Assembly: GCA_046331565.1 (NCBI GenBank)
Contig: JAXLQP010000006.1
Span: 1-64,000, forward strand
Reading direction: 5' to 3'
From: DASRDU01 sp046331565
GTDB taxonomy: Bacteria > Acidobacteriota > Blastocatellia > RBC074
Length of the DNA stretch: 64,000 bases
The notes under the pieces were generated by a model, which was given only the letters and a program-made list of their open reading frames with translations, had not been told where the DNA came from and did no database searches. Below, piece after piece: positions 7,638-19,936 of the stretch (positions within the stretch are counted from its first letter, which is position 1; each line of letters begins with the position of its first letter). Both the position numbers and the translations under genes were made by a program.

Positions 7638-9854
7638 TCAGAATCGGAACGTGTATTGAATCTTGCCTGCGAATTTCGTGCCTGCGGTGCGGAAGTGGAA
7701 ACCACCGCGTTCGTCCTGCAACCAGCCCTGATTGAAAACAAAAAACAGATCGTTACCGGGACGAATGATCCAGCGCACGCGGCTCTGCCAGCCGAGATTC
7801 TGCGATTCATTATCGAACTGCACCAGGTTGGAAATCGTCAGAAACGGCGAGAACGAATAATTGGCGCGCAGCTCAAAAATACGCGCGACAAAATGGCCTT
7901 CCCTGAGTTGCGCGAAAGTCTGATCCAGCCCCAGTCTGATTTGAAAGTGCGGCGCGAGCTTGTAGCCAAAGCCCGTTTCATATTGTTCGGCCCGTCCCGA
8001 ATAGAACCCGCCGAACCAGCGCGCCAAATCCACCTGCCAGCGCCGCTTCGAGGCCGAGTTGAATTCAAGGCGATAGCGATTGAAGCGATACTCGCCCGGT
8101 TGGATCTTCAGGCCATCAACAATCTCGTAAGGCTCAAACAATCGCTCATAAGTCGGAATGATGTTGAATTCGAGGTGCTCGCCTGAATTCATCTCCCAGT
8201 TGACAGGCGCTGTGAAAAAGCGCCAGCTTTCGACTGCGCCTTTGTCGAGTCGTCTGTAGCTCGTAAAGAAGAATTCATGAAACATCTGTCGCACGCCGAG
8301 AAAATTCTTCGGGCGCGGGTCATATTCAAAATTGAGCGCAAGTTTGTCCACATTTGAGCGCGCGACGAAACCGAGCGCCGGATTGAACTCACGCCCAATA
8401 TGCTGCCAGCCGAAGTACGCCGCGATCAGATCATTCGGATAGCTCGCTGAGAAACCGTAGTAACCATCATCGCCCTTCACGCCTTCGTTCCGGCTCTGGA
8501 GTCCGAAGGCATCGAACGCGAAATTGCGATTTCTGCCGAGGAAGTTCGCCGTCGCCAGGTGCAGGTCGCCGCCGAACGTGCGGCCTGAGGTTTTATCTGC
8601 CGGATTGCCTTCAGTCAGAATGCCGCCGAGGTATGATTGTTTGAGGAGATTACGTTTGACCCGGCCCACGAAAAAGTTTTTCGCTTCAGTAAAGCCGGTC
8701 TCGCGCGTGCGCACGCCAAGCAGTCCGACATCGTAACGTCCGATCTTGCCCGTCAGTTTCGTCCCCGCCAGGATGGGGACTTCCTGCTCGTTGAGCAAAC
8801 CGATGGTGCGGCTGAAGAAGGGAACAACATCCGGGACGCGGCTCCGCGTTGGATTGGCGAAGCTGAACGCCCCCGCATTTTCCAGAAAGAAGGCGCGCTT
8901 TTCAGGAAAGAAAAGTGAGAATCGCGTCAGATTGATTTGCCGATTGTCCACTTCGGTTTCGGCAAAGTCAGTATTGAAGGTTGTCGTCCATTTCAGATTT
9001 GACGTGATGTTATAAAAAATTTCCCCGCCCGCCTTGCCGGTCAGGGTGTTGTTTCCGCTGGCGCTGTCGTGCGTCCACTTTGGCGCAAAGTAAGGACGAA
9101 CGTCGAGGCCGCGTCCCTGTTCAGTCTCGCTGAAATCCTCGATGTCGCCCGCTTCAGACACCTGGACGAACCGCACATCCAGTCGCGCCGCTGTCCAGCG
9201 GTCTTCTTCAAGTTTGCGTTTGATGTGTCGCGCAAAGTTGAAGCCCCACACGCGCTGCCCCCGGTGAAAGCTGAGACTCTTGAAGGGAATCTCGAATTCA
9301 GCGCTCCAGCCCTTGTCAGAGCGATGGGTTTTTACTGTCCAGATTGCATCCCAGTCCGTATTGACGCGCCCGCCTTCAATAATCAGCCCGTCCACCAGCG
9401 CGCCCAGCGGATTGGTCGCAAAATAGAAGGCGTTGCGCCGGTCGTGAAAAGGGTCAAGCAGAATCTCAATCTGATCGTCCACTTCCAGTAAGGCATCGCG
9501 TCCCATCTGCGTGCCGATGATGCGCTCCGGCTCGGAGTCGTAACACATCACGCCGATATACAGGTTCTGACTGTCAGCGAGCAGTCTGACTTCGGTCTTT
9601 TCGGTCGCCGCTGTGCCCGGCCTGGGAACGCGCTGCGTGATCTCGCCAATCGGCGCCACCCGCTCCCAATCCGGTTCATCAAGCCTGCCGTCAGTGGAAA
9701 TGGGTGAGAGCGCGCGCCCGACAATCGCACGCGGAACCTCAGCCGGAACGCGCATCGCTGCGGTCAGCGCTGCCAGAATAAAGCAGAGCGACAACGCAGC
9801 CTTTCCCTGCGAAGTGAAAGCAATATGCAACCGGTTGTTCGCTGGTCGCCACAT
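7638..9854 (-). CDS. CBM9-like N-domain / DUF5916 outer-membrane beta-barrel protein
   Basis: 738 residues. A signal peptide (residues ~17-38, KAALSLCFILAALTAAM) precedes a carbohydrate-binding family 9-like domain (SPISTDGRLDEPDWERV, LYIGVMCYDSEP, DDQIEILLDPFHDRR; ~45-215). The remainder is a DUF5916 beta-barrel region with alternating strands ending in aromatic Phe (KIQYTFRF), typical of outer-membrane insertion. The substrate is unknown; relatives are often near hydrolases or transporters. ATG 9854 is 11 nt after the sod stop, so the two are likely co-transcribed. Confidence 0.85.
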   Translation of the reverse strand: MWRPANNRLHIAFTSQGKAALSLCFILAALTAAMRVPAEVPRAIVGRALSPISTDGRLDEPDWERVAPIGEITQRVPRPGTAATEKTEVRLLADSQNLYIGVMCYDSEPERIIGTQMGRDALLEVDDQIEILLDPFHDRRNAFYFATNPLGALVDGLIIEGGRVNTDWDAIWTVKTHRSDKGWSAEFEIPFKSLSFHRGQRVWGFNFARHIKRKLEEDRWTAARLDVRFVQVSEAGDIEDFSETEQGRGLDVRPYFAPKWTHDSASGNNTLTGKAGGEIFYNITSNLKWTTTFNTDFAETEVDNRQINLTRFSLFFPEKRAFFLENAGAFSFANPTRSRVPDVVPFFSRTIGLLNEQEVPILAGTKLTGKIGRYDVGLLGVRTRETGFTEAKNFFVGRVKRNLLKQSYLGGILTEGNPADKTSGRTFGGDLHLATANFLGRNRNFAFDAFGLQSRNEGVKGDDGYYGFSASYPNDLIAAYFGWQHIGREFNPALGFVARSNVDKLALNFEYDPRPKNFLGVRQMFHEFFFTSYRRLDKGAVESWRFFTAPVNWEMNSGEHLEFNIIPTYERLFEPYEIVDGLKIQPGEYRFNRYRLEFNSASKRRWQVDLARWFGGFYSGRAEQYETGFGYKLAPHFQIRLGLDQTFAQLREGHFVARIFELRANYSFSPFLTISNLVQFDNESQNLGWQSRVRWIIRPGNDLFFVFNQGWLQDERGGFHFRTAGTKFAGKIQYTFRF

Positions 9855-9865
9855 GCCCGGATGAG

Positions 9866-10597
<732 letters not shown>

Positions 10598-10633
10598 AGC
10601 TGTTCTCCTTCCTGTCTGAAACTTTACTCCCTC

Positions 10634-11881
10634 TCACTTTGTTTGCGAAGCGGCGGGTCTGGCGCTGACACGCGTCCCGGCGCGCAGTTCATCAGTGCCG
10701 CGCACGGCAATCATGTCGCCCGCTGACAAATCGCCAAAGACTTCGATCAGATCAGCGCCCTGCAAATTCATCGAAGCGCCGCGCCTGACATCAACCCATT
10801 CGGTCAGGCCGTCACGAATGCGAATCACAAATGAACGCTCAGTCGTCGTCGCAATCGCTGACGGCGGCACAAAGAGCGAAGGGCGCGGACGACGCACAGG
10901 CCAGATGACTTCAGGAAACATGCCCGGCGCAAGTCTGCCTGAAGGATTCGCTACATCAAGTTCAACCGGCATCGTGCGCGTTTTCGGGTCGAGTGAATGG
11001 CTCGTGCGTTGCAGCGTGCCTGCAAAGGTTTCGCCTGGAAAAGCCGGAAGCGTGAAACTGATTCTTGCGCCAGGACTCACGCTCGCCACTTCATTTTCAG
11101 GCACAGCCACAACCAGCCGCAGCCGCGACACCTGCTGCAACCGCAGCATCGGAGTTCCCGCAGTTGTCGCCAGACTCCCCTGATGCACGTTGCGTTCAGT
11201 GATGACGCCATCAAAAGGCGCGGTGATGGTCAGATAAGCTTCAATGTTTTTTGCCGACAGCGATGCTTCACGCAGGGCGCGTTCGCTCTCTTCAATTGCT
11301 TTCACCTGCGCCTGCGCGGCTTTCTCGTTTTCGCTCCAGAGCTGAATTCTTGCCTTCGCGGCTTCGACTGATTTCTGCGCTACTTCAACATCGTTGCCAG
11401 CCACGACGCCGGGCGTGGCCGAAGCGGCTTTCAATCTTTGATAAGTGGCTTCGTCGGCGGCCAGCTTTGCTTCAGCTTCAAGGCGCTGTGCGCGAATGCT
11501 GCTTACGCGCGCCATTGCTTCGACGCGCTGCGACTGTGCGGCGCGAACTTTCGCTTCAGCTTCGCTGCGCTGCGCATCAAGTTCAGGAGCGCGCAACCGG
11601 GCCAGCACCTGACCTTTCTTCACGAGCGAGCCGCGATCAACACTGATCGTTTCGACAAAGCCCTGCACCCGCGCATAAATCGCTGTGTCCTGCCAGGGCT
11701 GCAACTCGCCGGGCAGACGAATCTGACGACTCAGTTCGTGCGATTCAACCTTTGTGACAGTGACGGTCGGCGTCTGCGCGGGCGAAGCCTGTGGCTGCGC
11801 TTTCTGTGCGCTGCTGCCTGAAGTGCAGGCCGTCGAGCCGATAAAGATGAGTGAAGACAGAACGGTAATGAATTTATGCAT
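10634..11881 (-). CDS. RND efflux periplasmic adaptor (membrane fusion) lipoprotein
   Basis: 415 residues. It bridges the inner-membrane RND pump and the TolC channel. The signal sequence ends in a lipobox (GSTAC, Cys19), so it is lipid-anchored. Order: barrel-sandwich half (AIYARVQGFVETISVDRGSLVKKG, ~65-90), a long alpha-hairpin rich in Ala/Glu/Arg (~100-200), the second lipoyl half (ITAPFDGVITERNVHQGS), then beta-barrel and membrane-proximal domains. Last gene of the tolC-rnd-adaptor trio. The adaptor being third rather than first is less common. Confidence 0.92.
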   Translation of the reverse strand: MHKFITVLSSLIFIGSTACTSGSSAQKAQPQASPAQTPTVTVTKVESHELSRQIRLPGELQPWQDTAIYARVQGFVETISVDRGSLVKKGQVLARLRAPELDAQRSEAEAKVRAAQSQRVEAMARVSSIRAQRLEAEAKLAADEATYQRLKAASATPGVVAGNDVEVAQKSVEAAKARIQLWSENEKAAQAQVKAIEESERALREASLSAKNIEAYLTITAPFDGVITERNVHQGSLATTAGTPMLRLQQVSRLRLVVAVPENEVASVSPGARISFTLPAFPGETFAGTLQRTSHSLDPKTRTMPVELDVANPSGRLAPGMFPEVIWPVRRPRPSLFVPPSAIATTTERSFVIRIRDGLTEWVDVRRGASMNLQGADLIEVFGDLSAGDMIAVRGTDELRAGTRVSARPAASQTK

Positions 11882-11921
11882 CCTGGCGACTTTCTGAAAA
11901 TATCCGGCAAAGAGATTTTCT

Positions 11922-12053
11922 CCACGAAGTCACACGAAGATTCACGAAGGAAAGAAGAGGAGAAAAGGTGAAGAGGAGAAGAGGCAGCTATCATCGTCCT
12001 GTCTGCTGATCCTTTTTCTTTTCTCCTTCGTGAATCTTCGTGCGACTTCGTGG
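11922..12053. repeat. Inverted repeat made of CACGAA-type words
   Basis: A 29-bp arm at 11922-11950 (built from ACGAAG words) pairs with 12025-12053 with one mismatch. The inner 70 nt are purine-rich on one side and pyrimidine-rich on the other, extending the pairing imperfectly. It lies in the 210-nt gap between pump and adaptor genes and could fold in the operon mRNA. A similar design occurs at 57659-57751. Confidence 0.85.
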
Positions 12054-12091
12054 AAAAACATTTTCCTGGATTATACAGCTTACAGAACAAA

Positions 12092-15226
<3,135 letters not shown>

Positions 15227-15238
15227 AACATAGAACCG

Positions 15239-15317
15239 TTGTGCGATTTGCCAGAATCGCACGGTCTCTTTCAAAGGGTTCTCGAACGAAGCCGTGCGAT
15301 TTTGGCAAATCGCACAA
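15239..15317. repeat. 26-bp inverted repeat upstream of RND gene
   Basis: The arm 15239-15264 pairs with 15292-15317 with one mismatch, loop 27 nt. Each arm is itself partly palindromic (GTGCGATTT and AAATCGCAC). It fills the gap between the tolC-like stop and the RND start and could form a strong mRNA hairpin controlling downstream expression, or be a mobile palindrome. Confidence 0.85.
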
Positions 15318-15335
15318 CATGATTTGTCACTTCCG

Positions 15336-16724
15336 CTATTTCCTGCCTGCCTGCTCCAGAAATGATTTCAGATCGCCCTGTAATTTCGCTGCCGCGAGCA
15401 TGGCGCGCCAGATTGCCAGACGGGCGACGGCATCTTCGATTTCAGCCTGTGTGACCAGTCGCTGCGCGTCGGCAACTTCGATGACGCTGGTCAGGCCGTA
15501 TTCGTAACGCACCTGAGCGCGCTGCAATGTTTCGCGCGCGGCTTTCAGTTGCACGGGAGTGTTGGCGGCAAACTTTCGCGCGGCTTCGATCAGCGTGCGG
15601 GCGCGGGCGTCCTGCGTTTTCAGCGTCTGCATGACCTGATCGTAGCGGGCCTGTTCGACGCTGATGTTTGCGGCTTCAATTCGCCGCTTTGCGCGCAGGC
15701 CGAAAAAATCAAAGACCGGAAAGGTCACAGTCACTCCGGTCGCCCAGTTCATCGTGTCAGGATAAAAGCCTTTGCCGCGATCAAACTGCCCGTTGAGCAG
15801 CGCGCCGCTGCCGCGCCCGAAAACAGCCGTCTGCCAGTTGAAGCGAGGGAAGTAAGCGCGATCAAGTTCGTGCTGGCGGGCGCGCACGACATCGAGCGCA
15901 GCCGTCTGCGCCAGCGCCAGCGGATGCGCGGAAAGATTGATGCCTGGTGCTGCCGGAACCTGCGGCATGGTGAGCAGCGGGCCGGGATCAATGGTGAGGT
16001 TTGCGCCTGCCTGACCGATTGTCTCAGCGAGACTGACCCTGGCCAGTTCGGCATTCTGCTGCGCCTGAATCAACTGATTGCGAGCCGCCGCCAGATCGGC
16101 TTCGGCGCGTGACACATCAACGCCGGGGCGCAACTGATTGTCTGCGAGCGTGCGCACTGCTTTTAGAAATGTTTCGGCGCGTTCGACTCCGGCCTCTGCT
16201 GCGCGCACTGTCTGTTCAGCCGCCAGCGCGGTCAGAAAGGCATCGGCAGCGGCGGCGCTGACATCCAGCCGCGTCACTGCTTCACCGGCCCTGGCCTGAC
16301 TGCTGATCGCACGCGCCGTTGCGACGCTGGCTTTGCGCCAGCCGAAATCAAAAGGCTCCCACGACAGCAGCAACCCGCCCGCACTGCCCCACACGCCCGC
16401 CAGCGAAGTCGAATCCAGCACCGGCCCTGAAATGCCCGGCACAACTGATTGCGGCAGCAGCAGCCCGAAAACATTGTTTCTGGTCGCGAAGTTTTCCTGC
16501 CACAACAGATCAGCGCGGGGCAGGTAAGCGGTGCGGGCATTTTCGATTCCGGCCTCAGTGGCTTTGACCTGCGCCTGCGCCTGACGTATCGCGGGATAGT
16601 TCTGCAAGGCCAGTTCGACAGCAGTCTCAAGTCTGAGCGGCGCTGATTGTGATGATGATTCCTGCGCGGAGCATAAGAATGGACAGACGAGCAGCAACAG
16701 AAGAAGACAAAGGGGCCTGTTCAT
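15336..16724 (-). CDS. TolC-family outer-membrane efflux channel
   Basis: 462 residues with a Sec signal peptide (RPLCLLLLLLVCPFLCSAQ). Two OEP repeats are visible, each with long amphipathic helices rich in Ala, Gln and Arg (ALQNYPAIRQAQAQVKATEA; YEYGLTSVIEVADAQ near the C-terminus). It forms the trimeric outer-membrane exit duct. ATG 16724 is preferred; a TTG 9 nt upstream is also open. It starts 12 nt after the C39-peptidase stop and precedes the RND gene, so one transcript is likely. Confidence 0.92.
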   Translation of the reverse strand: MNRPLCLLLLLLVCPFLCSAQESSSQSAPLRLETAVELALQNYPAIRQAQAQVKATEAGIENARTAYLPRADLLWQENFATRNNVFGLLLPQSVVPGISGPVLDSTSLAGVWGSAGGLLLSWEPFDFGWRKASVATARAISSQARAGEAVTRLDVSAAAADAFLTALAAEQTVRAAEAGVERAETFLKAVRTLADNQLRPGVDVSRAEADLAAARNQLIQAQQNAELARVSLAETIGQAGANLTIDPGPLLTMPQVPAAPGINLSAHPLALAQTAALDVVRARQHELDRAYFPRFNWQTAVFGRGSGALLNGQFDRGKGFYPDTMNWATGVTVTFPVFDFFGLRAKRRIEAANISVEQARYDQVMQTLKTQDARARTLIEAARKFAANTPVQLKAARETLQRAQVRYEYGLTSVIEVADAQRLVTQAEIEDAVARLAIWRAMLAAAKLQGDLKSFLEQAGRK

Positions 16725-16736
16725 ACAATTCAATTT

Positions 16737-17180
16737 TCATTCAATCAGAATCGTCAGGAAGTCAGTCGCGCTCCACGCCTGCTCAAAGACCAGCAGGCTG
16801 GTGACAAACTGGCCGAGCAGCGGATCCTGCACAGTGATTCCACGGCTGGCGACCGACACCACTACCTGCGCGTGCAGCCCGATGCGACCGTAAGATTGCG
16901 GGTCAACTCCCACAATCGGAAACAGACCTGAGCGCAGTTCATCACGCAGATCGTGCAATCGCAGTCCGTAATCTTCGCGCGAGTGAATGAAACCCAGCGC
17001 CCGTGCCGCCGCGACCACACTGGTTGAGGAGACTGAGGTGCGCGGGTTCCAGTCGCATAACTCACGCACCTGATTTTCCGTAAGAAGCAAACCATGCGCC
17101 GCCAGCACCATCCGCAGGCAGGTGGGCAGACAGGAGTTATCTTTTTCCTGCTCGTAAAAAGGAGGCCTTAATCGCGGCAT
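16737..17180 (-). CDS. Stand-alone C39-like cysteine peptidase
   Basis: 147 residues. The papain-like C39 fold is suggested by Cys17 in DNSCLPTCLRMVLAAHG, His103 in GLHAQVVVSV and Asp119 in VQDPLLG, the expected Cys-His-Asp order and spacing. C39 domains usually sit at the N-terminus of ABC exporters and cut double-glycine leaders of secreted peptides; here it is alone, with no signal peptide, thus cytoplasmic. It overlaps the preceding gene by 44 nt and is 12 nt before the tolC-like gene. It could instead be a non-cleaving C39-like domain. Confidence 0.7.
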   Translation of the reverse strand: MPRLRPPFYEQEKDNSCLPTCLRMVLAAHGLLLTENQVRELCDWNPRTSVSSTSVVAAARALGFIHSREDYGLRLHDLRDELRSGLFPIVGVDPQSYGRIGLHAQVVVSVASRGITVQDPLLGQFVTSLLVFEQAWSATDFLTILIE

Positions 17181-17475
17181 GATGACGTTTTCTCAATCTG
17201 GCAGCCGCCGCATAAATCTGCTCAATATCGGTATGGCTGATGATCTCGCGCGTATTCATGGTAACAATCGCTTCGCCAACCTGCCCGGCCACCAGTCCCG
17301 GAGTGATCAGCAGAAGCGGAATCCGCCAGAGTTCGTTAACGACATCCGGCTCCGGTTCTCCGGCAGAAAACTGGCTGCCGACCTGTGACAACAGAAAACG
17401 ATTCACGCGCGCCCGCGCCTGCACCGCAGTCACACTGCCTTCACTGATGGCCGCAATATTTCTGGCTCGTTTCAT
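17137..17475 (-). CDS. Small protein of unknown function, overlaps C39 peptidase gene
   Basis: 112 residues from the ATG giving MKRARNIAAISEG; an upstream start at 17514 would add 13 residues. No signal peptide. The middle is moderately hydrophobic (VNELWRIPLLLITPGLVAGQVGEAIVTMNT) and the C-terminus basic (AARLRKRHHAAIKASFLRAGKR). I do not recognise the family. Its 3' end overlaps the peptidase gene by 44 nt in another frame, which implies translational coupling and a joint role, for example partner, substrate or regulator (inference). Confidence 0.6.
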   Translation of the reverse strand: MKRARNIAAISEGSVTAVQARARVNRFLLSQVGSQFSAGEPEPDVVNELWRIPLLLITPGLVAGQVGEAIVTMNTREIISHTDIEQIYAAAARLRKRHHAAIKASFLRAGKR

Positions 17476-17525
17476 AATGGGCGCAATCATAACAGCCACG
17501 GCAGACCGCAGCAATTATGAGTACA

Positions 17526-19088
17526 TCACTCACTGCGCTGACCAGTAACTTCAGGGTGACGAGCAATAAAGTCGCGGACGATGGCCGCTGTGTCCTTGCG
17601 CTCGACATCGGCTTCGTAATTCATCTGTCGCATCTCAGCGTCAGTGACTTTGCCCGCCAGGCGATCAAAGACCGGCCATAACTCAGGATACTGATTGATC
17701 GTTTCAGCGCGAATCACCGGCACGGCGTGATAAGGAGGAAAGTAGCGACGGTCGTCGGCCAGCATAAACAGATCGAGTTTCGCAATCAATCCGTTGGTCG
17801 CATCACCGGCGATTAAATCCACGCGCTTGTCTGCGAGCGCGCGATAGGTCAGCGATAAATCCATCGCCAGCGGCGGCCCGGCGAAACGCAGGTCGTAAGC
17901 TTTGATGAGTCCCTGATAACCGTCTTCACGATCAATGAAGGCGTGACCGAATCCGGCGCGCCAGTTCGGCGTGTATCGCGCTGCCTCTGAAATCGTTTGC
18001 AGCTTCAAGGCCCGCGCATCGCTGCCGCGCACCAGAATGGCAAAGGTGTTGTTGAAGCCGAGCGGCGGCATCATTACGCGACCAGTCGCGGCATAACGCG
18101 CAGCCACAATGCTCGTGACCCGCTCGCTGTCGTGCAGCACCGGCTGTTTGAAAATCGCCGTCAGCGCCGTGCCGGTGTATTCAACATAAAGATCAAGATC
18201 GCCGCTGAGCATCGCACTTTCGCACACCAGCGTGTCGCCCAGATCAGGCTTGCGCACGGCCTTGAGGCGCGTGCTGCGTTCGATGACTTCGGCCAGCAGT
18301 TCACCGAGGATGCGCTGTTCGGTGAACTGCTTTGAGCCAATAATGATGCGGCCCGCCGCGCGTTCAGGACTGAACAGATTGCCGATGAGTAAGACCATCA
18401 CAGCGACTGCGGCTACTGCGGCAAAGACAAAACGCATCGAGCTTTCAGGCTGCACGCGACCAGGCGAAAGCCTGCGCTCCATCCAGCCGAGCGCAAAGTC
18501 AGCGAGCAGCGCCAGCGCCGCTGCGGGCAATGCTCCGGCCAGAATGACTGTGCCGTTGACGCTGACCACGCCGCGATAGATGTATTCACCAAGGCCGCCC
18601 GCGCCTACCGCTGCGGCAATCGTGGCTGTGCCGACACCGACCACTGTTGCCACGCGAATGCCCGCGATAATTGAATTGAGCGCAAGTGGCAGTTCAACGA
18701 TTCGCAGCATCTGCCGTCCGGTCATGCCCATCGCTGTCGCCGCTTCACGCACCGCCGGGTCAATGCTCTGAAGCCCGCTCACGGTTGTGCGCATCACCGG
18801 CAGCAGCGCGTAAAGAATCAGCACAATCAGCGCCGCCTTTGCGCCAATGCCGCCGATGAACGGCAGCGGAATCAGAAAGCCGAACATCGCCAGGCTCGGA
18901 ATCGTCTGCACGATGTTGGCAAAACCGATCAGCACTGAACCCGGCTTCGGACGGCGATAAGCGATGATGCCAAGCGGCACGCCGATCAGCACCGCGATGC
19001 CCGTTGAAGCGATCACCAGCGCCAGATGCCTCAGCAGCGCGGCGATGAATTCAGCCCGGTTGTTCAGCCAGAATTCGAGCAGTCGCAT
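17526..19088 (-). CDS. Glycine betaine/choline-type ABC permease fused to substrate-binding domain (OpuBB-BC-like)
   Basis: 520 residues. Residues ~15-205 are a permease with about six membrane segments and the EAA loop (EAATAMGMTGRQMLRIVELP). Residues ~235-520 are an OpuAC/OpuBC-type binding domain (IIGSKQFTEQRILGELLAEVIE; GFGHAFIDREDGYQGL; VDLIAGDATNGLI) that would face the periplasm, tethered to the permease. Such fusions import quaternary-ammonium osmolytes. ATG 19088 is chosen; a longer open frame upstream is encoded by heptamer repeats and is not credible. It starts 10 nt after the ATPase stop. Confidence 0.9.
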   Translation of the reverse strand: MRLLEFWLNNRAEFIAALLRHLALVIASTGIAVLIGVPLGIIAYRRPKPGSVLIGFANIVQTIPSLAMFGFLIPLPFIGGIGAKAALIVLILYALLPVMRTTVSGLQSIDPAVREAATAMGMTGRQMLRIVELPLALNSIIAGIRVATVVGVGTATIAAAVGAGGLGEYIYRGVVSVNGTVILAGALPAAALALLADFALGWMERRLSPGRVQPESSMRFVFAAVAAVAVMVLLIGNLFSPERAAGRIIIGSKQFTEQRILGELLAEVIERSTRLKAVRKPDLGDTLVCESAMLSGDLDLYVEYTGTALTAIFKQPVLHDSERVTSIVAARYAATGRVMMPPLGFNNTFAILVRGSDARALKLQTISEAARYTPNWRAGFGHAFIDREDGYQGLIKAYDLRFAGPPLAMDLSLTYRALADKRVDLIAGDATNGLIAKLDLFMLADDRRYFPPYHAVPVIRAETINQYPELWPVFDRLAGKVTDAEMRQMNYEADVERKDTAAIVRDFIARHPEVTGQRSE

Positions 19089-19089
19089 A

Positions 19090-19147
19090 AAGTGAATCTC
19101 AGATTTGAGATTTGAGATTTGAGATTTGGGATTTGAGATTTGAGATT
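19090..19147. repeat. GAGATTT heptamer tandem repeat
   Basis: About seven tandem copies of a 7-bp unit (GAGATTT, one variant GGGATTT). The repeat starts beside the permease gene and runs into the 3' end of the ABC ATPase gene, encoding its last residues. The same heptamer recurs before purL at 52209-52289. Confidence 0.9.
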
Positions 19148-19878
19148 GACGGCATGGTGTCGAGCAATGTTCTGACTTCGGGATCGGTTGAATGGATGAT
19201 TTCAGCGGGCGCGGCGAGCGCGGCGAGTCGGCCACCAGCCAGCACGCCGATCTTTGTTCCGAGCGCAAAGGCTTCGCCCATGTCGTGCGTGACGATGACG
19301 ATGGTTTTGCGAAGCTGCTGCTGAATGCGGCGAAATTCGCGGTGCAGTTCCAGCCGCGTCACCGGGTCGAGCGCGCCGAACGGTTCATCCATCAGCAGAA
19401 TCGGCGGATCAACGGCCAGCGCCCGCGCCACGCCAACGCGCTGCCGCTGCCCGCCCGAAAGTTCACGCGGATAGCGAGGCAGATAAATTGTCGGATCAAG
19501 GCCGACGAGCGCGAGCAGTTCAGCCGTGCGTTCACGAATGCGCGCTTCATCCCATCCCTCCAGACGCGGCACGATGCCGACGTTGCGCCCAATCGTCAGG
19601 TGCGGGAACAGGCCGACTTCCTGCAACACATAACCGATGCGGCGGCGCAGACTGATGGCATCCCATTCAGTCGTGGCGCGGCCTTCGACGCGGACAGCGC
19701 CTGCGACGGGCAGCAGCAGGTGATTGATCAGTTTGAGAATGGTTGATTTGCCCAGCCCGCTGCGTCCGACCAGCGCCAGCGTTTCGCCCGCTTCGATGGT
19801 CAGCGACAACTGATCGAGCAGCAGCGGCCCGCCAGGATAGCGGAAGGTGACGTGATCAAATTCGATGACGGGGCGCAT
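19099..19878 (-). CDS. ABC transporter ATPase, osmolyte (OpuBA/ProV-like) type
   Basis: 259 residues. Walker A GRSGLGKST, Q-loop LQEVGLFPH, signature LSGGQRQR, Walker B ILLMDEPFGALD and the switch His in VTHD are all present. It powers the adjacent permease/binding fusion. No CBS domains follow, unlike many OpuCA proteins. The last ~16 residues (NLKSQISNLKSQI) are encoded by the heptamer repeat and lie beyond the family core, so they were probably acquired when the repeat moved in or expanded. First gene of the long minus-strand block. Confidence 0.93.
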   Translation of the reverse strand: MRPVIEFDHVTFRYPGGPLLLDQLSLTIEAGETLALVGRSGLGKSTILKLINHLLLPVAGAVRVEGRATTEWDAISLRRRIGYVLQEVGLFPHLTIGRNVGIVPRLEGWDEARIRERTAELLALVGLDPTIYLPRYPRELSGGQRQRVGVARALAVDPPILLMDEPFGALDPVTRLELHREFRRIQQQLRKTIVIVTHDMGEAFALGTKIGVLAGGRLAALAAPAEIIHSTDPEVRTLLDTMPSISNLKSQISNLKSQI

Positions 19879-19936
19879 TGATACCTGATGATGCTGCCTG
19901 AAGGACGGAGGCAGGAAACCGCAGAGTCAGGCATTT

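Noticed and set aside
15227..15274. Longer RND start (TTG 15274)
   Set aside because: The extra residues are encoded by the palindrome, and the family N-terminus begins at ATG 15226.
19090..19147. CRISPR array
   Set aside because: The 7-bp units are directly adjacent with no spacers; it is a short tandem repeat. No CRISPR array or cas gene is present in the window.
19089..19268. N-terminal extension of the ABC permease fusion
   Set aside because: The extension reads heptamer repeats inside the ATPase gene; ATG 19088 gives the proper N-terminus.
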